Below, piece by piece: positions 30,701 through 38,900 of a DNA stretch of 40,250 bases. Made by a program: the position numbers and the translations under genes. The stretch comes from a virus. Within the stretch, counting starts at the first letter, position 1. Every line of letters begins with the position of its first letter. The stretch spans positions 1-40,250 of IMG/VR virus record IMGVR_UViG_3300008262_000200; one strand, written 5' to 3'. The notes under the pieces were generated by a model. That model had not been told where the DNA came from. It ran no database searches and saw nothing but the letters and a program-made list of their open reading frames with translations.

Positions 30701-32049
30701 AACTCACTCTCCACCTGCGGCACTGCAAAGTCCTCGTTCTGCTGTGCAAACTCATCTATTGACCAGCACTGCACGCACTTGCCTTTGATGTTAAATTGGT
30801 GGTGGGAAGAACCCGCTCGCCTAAGCGCTGCCCATTGCTCTTTGTTGGTAAGCTCGCGGAAATGTTGTTGATCCAGAAATCGAGCAAGATCGACTGATCT
30901 AAAGTATGTTCGTTTTTCATTTGTCCAGGGTTTGCCTGCCAGTAACTCATCTTGATGCCTTGCTTGTGCTTGTCCAGTGCAGAAGGCCTCAACCAACTGC
31001 ATAAATCTTCCCTCTGTTGATGCATCGGGTGGTGCCTCTATCAACTCCACATGCTCCAACTTCTCCTTCACCATCTTTTCCCACCTGTGCGGTTTAATCC
31101 GGTTGGGCAACTTGTTGATCTTTTCCATGCAGATTTTGCGGAACTTTTCTTGCGACAACAAGTCATCAGTATTCAACTCCAACCTGACCCCGTCAACATC
31201 AATTATCCAAGTGGGCGGATCGGACAATATTTTAACCAAAGTGCCCACATTGATGGACGGTTCATCTGAATCGTTTTGCCCAATGCCAAACTCCCTGTGC
31301 TTGCACAATTCTTTGTTGCAAAGCCCTACAATGGGTGACTTGGTACAGGGGTAGAAATAGCTCTTTCGATTAAGTGACTTGATGACCATGCCAACTTCTT
31401 TGAAAGGCAAAGGTGGGTCAACATAAAGACGGTTGTATTCTGTGACCTCTGTCTCCCAATCATCCCCAAACTTCATCCTAGCGTAAACACCTAGAGCAAA
31501 GAGGCCTTCATTCCTTTGCCCCTGTGGTATTTTGTTGAGTGAGAGCGCTTGCAGGCAAGGTGGACCATCAGCAAATGATTCGGTTTCTTTGATGGCAAGG
31601 GTAGCTAGTTTTTCCTCTGTTAGCGCAGATTTTATCTGTTCTGCCCGTTTGAGGAATTGAAGTACAGAAGCTTTCTTGCCCCCAATGATGGCGTAGCGAT
31701 CTGTCTTGTCAGCGTTGAAATGCGCGCCACCTGACTTAGTGCGGCAAGGCACAAGAGGTAAATTCATGTCTTTCAACTTGGCCTCTAACGCTGGAATGTC
31801 CAGAGGGTAGGTGTCAATGTCTATGGCACCCCAAGAACATGTTGCGTCATCTCGAATAGGAATTGAACCCACACCCAACTTGCCATTCAAATGGTCTTCC
31901 CACCTGTCCAAGGTCAACGGCTCCAACACCGTCAACGCTCTGCCTGAAATCTTTTTATCCCCAAGCGATGCATCATTGATACGGTATTGCCCGTGTGCCC
32001 GGTGTAGCCCTTCAAACAGGGCTTGAAATCTTTCTGCTACTTGTCTCAT
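30697..32049 (-). CDS. AEP-type primase, missing motif III region
   Basis: 450 residues. It has the archaeo-eukaryotic primase motif I (GAIDIDT, D77 and D79) and motif II (SGGAH, 106-110), followed by a C-terminal part with PQGQRNEGLFALGVYARMKF, DPPLPFKEVGMVIKSLNRKS and a cysteine cluster FYPCTKSP...LCNKELCKHREFG (C235, C244, C249). In relatives about 60 residues containing the third catalytic acid (an EIFPK-like segment) and a GNWxNxPYF-like strand lie between SGGAH and FNADKTDRYAI. Here SGGAH runs straight into FNADKTDRYAI in frame. The enzyme would make RNA or DNA primers, but the missing motif may inactivate it. Placed next to the SF1 helicase gene. Confidence 0.8.
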   Translation of the reverse strand: MRQVAERFQALFEGLHRAHGQYRINDASLGDKKISGRALTVLEPLTLDRWEDHLNGKLGVGSIPIRDDATCSWGAIDIDTYPLDIPALEAKLKDMNLPLVPCRTKSGGAHFNADKTDRYAIIGGKKASVLQFLKRAEQIKSALTEEKLATLAIKETESFADGPPCLQALSLNKIPQGQRNEGLFALGVYARMKFGDDWETEVTEYNRLYVDPPLPFKEVGMVIKSLNRKSYFYPCTKSPIVGLCNKELCKHREFGIGQNDSDEPSINVGTLVKILSDPPTWIIDVDGVRLELNTDDLLSQEKFRKICMEKINKLPNRIKPHRWEKMVKEKLEHVELIEAPPDASTEGRFMQLVEAFCTGQAQARHQDELLAGKPWTNEKRTYFRSVDLARFLDQQHFRELTNKEQWAALRRAGSSHHQFNIKGKCVQCWSIDEFAQQNEDFAVPQVESEF

Positions 32050-32139
32050 GCTTTCTTTCTAAGGGGTGGGGGTACTCGCTACACTGCTTACTTTGCGCTT
32101 CACTTCAGAGTCACGCAGAATCCACTTTCCCCCCGAAAA

Positions 32140-32361
32140 TCACACAATAGTCAACGCTTCTTGCAAAGTGTCAACAGTCGTTTGATTGACAACCATAAAG
32201 GTCATTACATCAAAGGCGTGCTCATCACTGTAGTTCTTTTCCTTCTCATAGAACCCTTTGATGATGGTCAACACACACCAAGGACCTTCAAGCGTAGCCC
32301 CAAATTCGAGTGCTTCGGCCTTGGTAGCAAAGCCACCAAAGAAAATGATTTCTTTTGGCAT
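32140..32361 (-). CDS. Small hypothetical protein after SSB-like gene
   Basis: 73 residues from the ATG at 32361, selected because TAAGGAG lies 7 bases upstream, right after the SSB-like gene stop; a longer frame would include that gene's 3' end. It opens MPKEIIFFGGFATKAEALEF, followed by GPWCVLTIIKGFYEKEK and FDVMTFMVVNQTTVDTLQEA. It appears to be a small alpha/beta protein. Function not recognised. A 90-bp gap follows, in which no gene or terminator was seen. Confidence 0.6.
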   Translation of the reverse strand: MPKEIIFFGGFATKAEALEFGATLEGPWCVLTIIKGFYEKEKNYSDEHAFDVMTFMVVNQTTVDTLQEALTIV

Positions 32362-32371
32362 GCTTTGCTCC

Positions 32372-33157
32372 TTAGAAAGGTATATTGTCTTCAGCAACAG
32401 TTTCAACAGGGGCGGCAGGTTTTGCCTCACCACTCTTGACTGCATCACGGAATGACTTGGCAGCACCGTACAAAGCAGCATCTTCTACTGCCCCTGCTGT
32501 CTCAATCTTCCAACCATACCATGAGCCCTGATCGTTCTGTTCTGGCACAGTGGTCAGGTGGTACATGTGAGAGAACATGGGAGGAGTGAAGAGCTGACCA
32601 GCAGCGTTCTTAAACTTGATACTCTCCATCCGCGTCATCCATTGACGGCTCTTCTTCACCTGTGTGCTGCTCATGCTGATGAGGGCAGGAGTAAACAAAC
32701 CTGTCGCCTTGTCAACAACCAACACGTAGTGTGTGCGAGTATCAACTAGGTTGTTGCCATTGGCTAATACCAACTGATTCTTGGCATCACGCTGGCAATT
32801 GGTGACTGTTGGGTCGGATGCCAAGTGCTCACCTGCCAACCCACCTCCGCCTGCTGCCTCGCGGGGCACCCATTCAACAAAGCGCCGGGTAAAGTAACAG
32901 GGAATGACCAAAAGGCCTGTTTCCCCGTTCACAATCTCCTGACTTACAGAGTTAAACAGAAAACCTTCCTCCGCCCCTTTGATGTAAGCGCCATCTGATT
33001 TCTTCACCTGCGGTGACCCCGATTGCAAAATAGCAATAAAGGGTATGGAATAGGAATCGCGGTCTGCGTTCTCAAATCCGGCACCGACATCTTGCTCATA
33101 CATTGAGGCAAGGGCTGGCAGGTTTTCCTGCTTTACTGCAACTTCATTTTTCGCCAT
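32372..33157 (-). CDS. Phage SSB-like protein with DNIPF tail
   Basis: 261 residues from the ATG at 33157, where TAAGGAG lies 7 bases upstream. The central part (SIPFIAILQSGSPQVKKSDG, FLFNSVSQEIVNGETGLLVI, THYVLVVDKATGLFTPALIS) looks like an extended beta domain found in phage ssDNA-binding/recombination-associated proteins. The C-terminus is an acidic tail ending DNIPF, close to the DDDIPF tip by which bacterial SSB recruits partners. It probably coats ssDNA at the replication fork and interacts with host or phage factors through this tail. It is adjacent to the helicase/primase genes. Confidence 0.7.
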   Translation of the reverse strand: MAKNEVAVKQENLPALASMYEQDVGAGFENADRDSYSIPFIAILQSGSPQVKKSDGAYIKGAEEGFLFNSVSQEIVNGETGLLVIPCYFTRRFVEWVPREAAGGGGLAGEHLASDPTVTNCQRDAKNQLVLANGNNLVDTRTHYVLVVDKATGLFTPALISMSSTQVKKSRQWMTRMESIKFKNAAGQLFTPPMFSHMYHLTTVPEQNDQGSWYGWKIETAGAVEDAALYGAAKSFRDAVKSGEAKPAAPVETVAEDNIPF

Positions 33158-33169
33158 TTTTGGCTCCTT

Positions 33170-33205
33170 AAAAAACACCGGGCTAGTTTTTACCCTCCGC
33201 CCAGC
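33170..33205 (-). terminator. Possible intrinsic terminator / attenuator
   Basis: On the minus strand a 7-bp stem GCTGGGC/GCCCGGT (two G-T wobble pairs) with a 15-base loop is followed by GTTTTTT. The T-run merges into the AAGGAG ribosome site of the SSB-like gene. It would weaken read-through between the genes at 33215 and 33157. Confidence 0.4.
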
Positions 33206-33214
33206 TCAAGAGGT

Positions 33215-33727
33215 TTACTTCACTGTCGCCTTGGTAACCTGATAGGCACCGAAAAGCTCCAATGGAATATTCTTACCCTGCGCCAACTGCTCTTTCACAA
33301 AGGCTTTAAGGGTTGCTGAATGCACTGACCGTTTGTCCTCTGGGTTGAGGCCTAGGCTTTGTGCTGCCGCTATCAATTCTTTCGCCCTTGCATCCTCCTC
33401 CTTCCCAAACGACGCTGACACCACATGCTTGATGATACCACCAAAGCCATTGGTGTTGAGCCATGCAAACGCTGTACTTTCTTTGTCCTTGGGAATGGAG
33501 GCATAAACATCGTCTTTTGTTGACACCTTCATCCCATTGTCTAGTGTAAAAGAACTAACGCCTGCCTCAAACATAGCGGTTGGCAGGTCAACTTCTGACA
33601 CTACCCGCAAGTCTTCATTCAGTTGTTTAAGCTCTGCCTCCACTAGTTCAATCTTTTGCAACAAATCGACTTGTCGCTGTGCTAAATCTGCAATTTGTTT
33701 GATGCTGTCGTTGCTTGGAATACTCAT
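33215..33727 (-). CDS. Conserved phage protein, coiled-coil N-terminus
   Basis: 170 residues. The first 50 form a coiled coil (IADLAQRQVDLLQKIELVEA, LKQLNEDLRVVSE). The core reads DLPTAMFEAGVSSFTLDNGM, FAWLNTNGFGGIIKHVVSAS and SVHSATLKAFVKEQLAQGKN. This core (LPxxMxExGxxxFTLxxG...AxxWLxxxGxGGIIKxxV...VHxxTLxAFVKExL) is typical of proteins near SSB/recombination genes in phages. Function is not assigned. The ATG overlaps the stop of the preceding gene. Confidence 0.65.
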   Translation of the reverse strand: MSIPSNDSIKQIADLAQRQVDLLQKIELVEAELKQLNEDLRVVSEVDLPTAMFEAGVSSFTLDNGMKVSTKDDVYASIPKDKESTAFAWLNTNGFGGIIKHVVSASFGKEEDARAKELIAAAQSLGLNPEDKRSVHSATLKAFVKEQLAQGKNIPLELFGAYQVTKATVK

Positions 33728-34071
33728 ACCGCTTTCCCCGATGTGTCTAGTTGAATAGAAATATAGTCATGCTCCATCCGATCCCATTTAAGGATCTTCA
33801 CCCGCCCGTTGTTCCTCTCCCCTGCAATCATGGCAGCAGCCGCGATGACTGACGGGTCACCCACTGTGAGCAAATAGTCGTCGTCAGAAAAATCTGCCAA
33901 CTTCTCTTTTAGCGTTCGGATAGTCAGGACAGGGGCAAAGAGCGCCCGCCCCGCTGGTATCAACACCTCCATCTTCCCGTATTTCAAAGCAGGCGTCAGA
34001 TCAAATTGCTGGACAAAGTCACCAGCAATATTTTTCCGCATCTTTTCTTGTGTGATAAATACTTTTGACAT
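33724..34071 (-). CDS. Conserved phage protein with GDPxxI and LKWDR motifs
   Basis: 115 residues from the ATG at 34071; a GTG at 34086 lies inside the helicase gene. It opens MSKVFITQEKMRKNIAGDFV, then FDLTPALKYGKMEVLIPAGR, LADFSDDDYLLTVGDPSVIA, AGERNNGRVKILKWDRMEHD and YISIQLDTSGKA. This SKVFxxQE...YGxxxxLxPxG...DDYLLxVGDPxxI...RNxGRxKxLKWDR pattern is recurrent in phages of many hosts, but no function is established. It probably acts in the early replication programme, judging from position after the first helicase. Overlaps the next gene by 4 bp. Confidence 0.7.
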   Translation of the reverse strand: MSKVFITQEKMRKNIAGDFVQQFDLTPALKYGKMEVLIPAGRALFAPVLTIRTLKEKLADFSDDDYLLTVGDPSVIAAAAMIAGERNNGRVKILKWDRMEHDYISIQLDTSGKAV

Positions 34072-34076
34072 TTTCT

Positions 34077-35561
34077 TTATATCCACTCCAGTTTAGGATC
34101 CCCAGTTACCAATGACGCAATATCTTGTTTATCTCTTAGTGCTTTTACTATCGCTTTGTCTATCGTGCCGACTGCTTCCACGTCAATGTAGGTTACGCTT
34201 TCGTCTTGCCCTATTCGGTGCGCTCGATCTTCGCTTTGAAGTCGAGTCTCGAGAGAGTAATCGTTCGAGTAGTAAATAACGGTTTTTGCCTTAGTAAGAG
34301 TCAACCCAATACCACCTGAATGTGGCTGACCTACAAAGAAGCGTGCATCACTTGCTTGAAACTTGTCCACTGCATCTACTCTGTCCTGCTGTTTAACTTC
34401 TCCAAAATACTGCACCACCGAATCATCGCCATACTTGGCTTTGAGAGCGGCACTAATGGCTTTGATTTCTGCTACAAAGCGTGCCCAAATGATGACCCCG
34501 CCCTGTATCTCTTCTAACGCCTCCATCATGGCAGCGATGCGTGGGTTTTTCTCGGGTGTCTCAAAATAGCTTTTGCTTTCCCCGTCATGCCCACCCACTA
34601 CCTGTTGTAGGCGCAGAATAGACTCCATCTTGGTGAGCACCTTCACATCCCCACTCTCCATCTTCATCCTCAACTCATCCTTGATGTACTTGTACGCCTT
34701 TTCCTGCACCGGCTCCAACTCATGGTACAGGCGTTGGTAAATCTTGGGCGGCAAATCCAGACATTCAACTTTCCGCTTACGGTATGAGTAAGGGGCGAGT
34801 AAGGCTTGCAACTTGTCAAGGTTCCGCCATATGGGTCTACCGTTCTTGTCCTTGGCAATGACCTGTGGGGTAAACTTAGAGCCTGTTCTTGCAACAATGT
34901 GCCGCATGAGCCCATGGTTGGCTGGCAACAACTCAGAATACTCAGCCTTAAAGGCATAGTAGCTGCTGGTCCTTAGGATATTCTCATCAAGAAACGAAAA
35001 TTGCGCGAAAACATCCGTTGGACCTTGCGTCACTGGGGTACCCGTCATTATTCTTCTGTAAGGCGCAAGTTTGGCAAGCTTCAAAATATTCTCGGTTCTT
35101 TGTGCCGTTGGTGTCTTGATTCGCGATGATTCATCAATTACGAATAGCACCTTGTGTGTGCGAAGCCAGTTCTCAGCCATTTTGCGCCCCTTTTCAGAAG
35201 AGAACGCTTCGACGTTGAGGGATAACCAACGAAGACCTACAAACTTGGGATCTGACAGGTTCTCTAGAGCCTTCTTTTCTGCCTTGGTTGGCGTTGATGA
35301 CCAGTAGGTGGCGATGTGGGGAGCCCAGTCCGGATGATGCACCGGCAACTCATTGTGAATCCAATTGCGGTGAACACCGTTGGGAGCAACCACAAGCACA
35401 GCATCAATCCGGCCTAGCCCAAACAAATGGGCAGCGGTATCAATGATGACTTTTGTCTTCCCTGTACCTTGTTCCATCAACAAGGCAAATGATTCCACCT
35501 CACAAGACAGGTTAAATGCCTCTAGCTGATGGTCATAGGGTTTGGTTTTGAATCTCTGCAT
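34077..35561 (-). CDS. SNF2-like SF2 DNA helicase
   Basis: 494 residues from the ATG at 35561. The upstream ATG at 35594 is rejected because the -10 element TATAATGG overlaps it and transcription would begin downstream of it. From the chosen start, GTGKT is at 32-36, DESS at 143-146 (a DEAH-like Walker B), TGTP at 173-176 and RAHRIGQ at 446-452. QxxRxxRxGQ, DVFAQF and LxPxIY-like parts are also seen. It is a dsDNA translocase/helicase of the SNF2 type, common in phages at the head of the replication operon. It is first after control region B. The chosen ATG has AGAAAGA upstream, like other leaders in the operon. Confidence 0.9.
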   Translation of the reverse strand: MQRFKTKPYDHQLEAFNLSCEVESFALLMEQGTGKTKVIIDTAAHLFGLGRIDAVLVVAPNGVHRNWIHNELPVHHPDWAPHIATYWSSTPTKAEKKALENLSDPKFVGLRWLSLNVEAFSSEKGRKMAENWLRTHKVLFVIDESSRIKTPTAQRTENILKLAKLAPYRRIMTGTPVTQGPTDVFAQFSFLDENILRTSSYYAFKAEYSELLPANHGLMRHIVARTGSKFTPQVIAKDKNGRPIWRNLDKLQALLAPYSYRKRKVECLDLPPKIYQRLYHELEPVQEKAYKYIKDELRMKMESGDVKVLTKMESILRLQQVVGGHDGESKSYFETPEKNPRIAAMMEALEEIQGGVIIWARFVAEIKAISAALKAKYGDDSVVQYFGEVKQQDRVDAVDKFQASDARFFVGQPHSGGIGLTLTKAKTVIYYSNDYSLETRLQSEDRAHRIGQDESVTYIDVEAVGTIDKAIVKALRDKQDIASLVTGDPKLEWI

Positions 35562-35592
35562 TTCAAATCTTTCTGTTGCTTTCTGAGCCTCC

Positions 35593-35619
35593 ATTATAGC
35601 CCAATCACAGCAATGTCCA
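35593..35619 (-). promoter_or_regulatory. Putative promoter of replication operon
   Basis: On the minus strand the -10 element TATAAT (35593-35598, perfect consensus) has TGGACA (35614-35619) 15 bp upstream, or TTGGAC at 16-bp spacing. It lies just downstream of the box array of control region B. The -10 overlaps the first ATG of the downstream frame, so the start site lies about 7 bp beyond it. Confidence 0.6.
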
Positions 35620-35708
35620 ATTGTTTTTTCCTATGCCATACACGTGCGTGATAGGGAACAAATATATTTTTCATTTCCCAAAACCGAAACCGTTGCAACA
35701 AAGCATTC

Positions 35709-35717
35709 TGTGGATAA
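35709..35717. other. Perfect DnaA-box match
   Basis: TGTGGATAA is the reverse complement of the consensus TTATCCACA. It sits 9 bp from the first TATTAG box of region B. Region A, otherwise similar, does not have it at the corresponding place. Confidence 0.55.
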
Positions 35718-35725
35718 CTACGAAA

Positions 35726-35805
35726 TATTAGCTGTTATTAGCACTTATTAGTACCCATATTAGTAAAAAGTCAATGACTACGTGTGTTTTATCAACATAT
35801 TAGCA
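35726..35805. repeat. Phased TATTAG(T/C)A array, copy B
   Basis: Five boxes start at 35726, 35736, 35746, 35758 and 35798, four reading TATTAGYA and the first TATTAGCT. Start-to-start distances of 10, 10, 12 and 40 bp equal those of copy A. The last box lies in the 24-bp block shared exactly with copy A. Confidence 0.85.
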
Positions 35806-35867
35806 TTTTCAACTTTTTTATGAAAATAAAAAAATGACCTAAGGGTTCGCGCACGTGTAAAGCGCAC

Positions 35868-35897
35868 AAAAAAAGCCCCACCGGTTAGGGCAGGGCT
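35868..35897 (-). terminator. Intrinsic terminator after large virion gene
   Basis: On the minus strand AGCCCTGCC, loop CTAACC and GGTGGGGCT form a 9-bp stem (with two G-T pairs) followed by seven T (the last A of the stem pairs with the first). It stops transcription from the large virion gene about 45 bp after its stop, separating it from control region B. Confidence 0.8.
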
Positions 35898-35942
35898 ATG
35901 AGGCTCCGGGCAACTGCATAATATCGCTGGAGAACAGATATT

Positions 35943-38900
35943 TTAATGCAAATATGCGTTGTACCTATAAGCAAGGTTAGCGAGTTGAGGGTTTCTCAGC
36001 AATGGGCGTACCAAACCACCTCTTGCAAGTCCTTCTGGGTTTTGACGCAACTGCTCCTGTGCATCCCGCAACTCTTCAACCTTTATTTCAATCAAGTTCA
36101 TCACTGCTCTTTCTTGGCCTTGCATTTGCGGGAATTGTGCCATGAAGTCATTGAAGAACAGTTGTGCCTGAGCCGGGTCGCGTAACTGAGCCAAATAGGT
36201 ATTGTGCAAACGGTCAAGCAAGTCATTTTGCTCTGGTGTGGCATTTTGTCTTGCAGGAAGTGCAGGAGCGTTGGCTGGGTGTCCAGGATCTGGCTCAAAC
36301 AAATTCAGGTCATCCACATTGATTTCTGCCGGTGGTGCAGGCAACTCGTTGTATCCTTCTGGAGGTATCCTTCCTTCCATAAAGTCCGGTATTGGATGAC
36401 CTTGCTGTATTAGCCTTTGTGCCATCAACCACACAACTTCTCTTTGTGCTTGCAAATTTTCATCTGCATTCATCCCATGTTCTCGAAAACCAGGATAATC
36501 AAGCTCTCCGTTAACCAAGGCGTACATAGTGTCGTGAACAGCGGTCAAGTTCATGCGACCATCAGGATGCACATCTTGGGTCAACAAGTCATCTGCTGCT
36601 GTTTGAGGGTCAAAAGCAAACTGCTGCCCTGCTTCACGCTCATAGCGTTCAACATATTGCTCAAGTTCCGTTGCCAAATTAAACATGTCATTTTCGTTTT
36701 GACCCATTTCACGGTGCAAGTGTTGAACACCCCCGTTATTGCGCAAAGAATAAGCATAGTGCCTTAAAGAATCAGCATCAATTTGCCCAGTTTCAAGTCT
36801 AGTAGTTAAGTTGTCAAAACTTTGCTGGATGTCTTGAGGTTCAACGGGGTATGGGTTGTCTTGACCAACCATTTCTCTGGTTCGTGCATCCCTAATGGCA
36901 TTTTCCATGTTTGCTAAAGCATCAGTCAACTTGTCTTGCAAGTGCAGGTAACCGTTCCGAGTCAAACCCATTTGAGTAGGTGTTCTGAAACCTTCATTCA
37001 ATGCTTGTAAGTTTTTAAACGCCCCATCTTTTACTGCTTGATAGCGGGCTGTGTCTGTAGCGGCATTTCGGTATTCGTCAGAATTGCGAATGTCATCCCA
37101 GATGGAGGTCAGGTATTGTTGCGTTCGTTCTCCTGTGTCCATAGATGCCACAAACTGAGAACTCATCCGCCTTTCACCAACTTCACCAACTGTTTCTTGT
37201 GGTGCATCATATGCCAATTGCCTTGTAACAGGTACATCTATAAACTCTGGAACCTTGATGTTTTCCCCTGCAGTAAATGCTTTTGCCACCAAATACCCTT
37301 CAGTTCTTGAAAGCGGTGCAATCAACGCACGAACTACTGGGTCATTTTCATACTTGTTGATTATTCCTTGTATTGAGGTGTTGTTTCTGTAATCAGGTGA
37401 ATCGTAAAACCGGGTGCCAGGAGGTGCATTTTGCAACCTGTCAAAATGCTCATGTATCTGGTCAAGCACATCTCTTGCCTTTCTTCGCATCTCTACAGAA
37501 GATGGTTCTGTCAACAAGCGTGATTTTTCCTCTGCCAAAGCAGCATGCAATTTTTCTAAGACTTGATCCCTGATTTGATTAAACTTTGTTTGTTGAGCAA
37601 CGCTTTGTTGAGGCAACACATCCATACCAGATACTTCAAACAATCTACCCGTACTGGTGTTGTTGGTTAGTCTGTCAATGACATTTTGCAAAGAATCAAC
37701 ATCTGGGTTGCCGTCATGCCCTTTTGCATAGTCTAACAATTTACCAGCAGCGTCATCAGTTGAAAAATCACGGATTCTTGACTCCACCCAAGCGTCTTTT
37801 ACCTTGTCTGCATACTTACTAAAACTGTTTGCATCGTGTACATTCTTAAAACCCTCTTTTTGGTTGGTGTTAATTTGATAGGCGCGGTCGTATATGTCGC
37901 GAGCACGTTTAAGTTCTGAGTTTAATTCTTGCGGTGTCATTTGAGCAAGCTCAGCATCGGTTTTAAGTGGTGGTGCAAGTGTGGACATGGGCATACCGTA
38001 TTGACGGGCAGCTTCCAGTACATCTTCCTCTCCAATAAACCGCTTATCACCCAGCCCACTGATTAAAGCCTCATTGCGTCGGTTGCGGTAAATGTTCCAC
38101 ACCTTATCAATGTCTTTTGAAAGTTGATCGGTCAACTTTGCTGGGTCAAGCGCTGCCATGAAAGTGTTTTTGCTGTCATTACCAAGTGCCTCACCTACTA
38201 CCTCATGTATCCAATCTTGGAAATCTTCACCCGGTGGGACAAGGTTGGGGTCACCCGCATTGTCTATATATGTGACTAGATCCATTTGCGCCTCACGCCG
38301 CGCTTCATCCGCTACCTCTGTCATCAAGTCATCTACTGCGTGGTGGTCAAACAGGGGGTTAAATTTGACAGCATCCCGTTGATGACTTTCCCCCAAGTCA
38401 ACGGTGTTGGGAAGGTTGTGCTTGTCATTGACATTGCCGTCTAATTTGTCTTTGTTTTGATTTAACCATGCGCGAATGGGTGCCTCAAACCTTGGGTCTA
38501 TTCTACTGTTATTTTCACCCTTTATCTGATCTATTTTGTAGGTAGTCTTGTCGTCCATCAATTTCTGAAGTTCAGGCATTTCAGCAACAGCAGTTCGCCA
38601 ACCCATCCCTGTCTGTATAAACCTCTGCACCCCAACTGGCAAGGCATTAATTTGATTCATGCCGTTGTTTAAAAGATAGCGCTTTACGTCCTGCTGTATA
38701 TCATCTGGGTTGGGGCTGTGTAGACGCACCTGCATTGCACCCTGCGCTGAGCCGTCAGGGGCGTAGACAGCAGGAAACATTTCTCGACCCGCCACTGCCT
38801 CATCAATGTAGCCAGAGGAGGTGGTGTCGTTGCCTCTTGGTACAAGACCTGTGTGCGGTTCAACCAAAGGGGCGTGGCCGGGATAATCAGGTGTACCGTG

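Larger units (their letters stand above)
35595..35942 (-). promoter_or_regulatory. Control region B: promoter and possible origin
   Basis: About 350 bp without genes, between the large virion gene and the SNF2-like helicase gene. Going upstream it has the putative promoter (35593-35619), the box CATACACGTGCGTGA (35637-35651) and a perfect DnaA box TGTGGATAA (35709-35717). Next are five TATTAG boxes (starts 35726, 35736, 35746, 35758, 35798), a 24-bp block identical to region A (35796-35819), the inverted box GCGCACGTGTAAA (35849-35861) and a terminator (35868-35897). It is the paralogue of region A. The DnaA box and AT-rich flanks could mark a replication origin. Remaining bases to 35942 show no feature. 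Confidence 0.75.

Noticed and set aside
32050-32139. Possible small gene in the gap before the primase
   Set aside because: No ATG-led frame of useful length and no ribosome site followed by an open frame; only the primase leader is visible.
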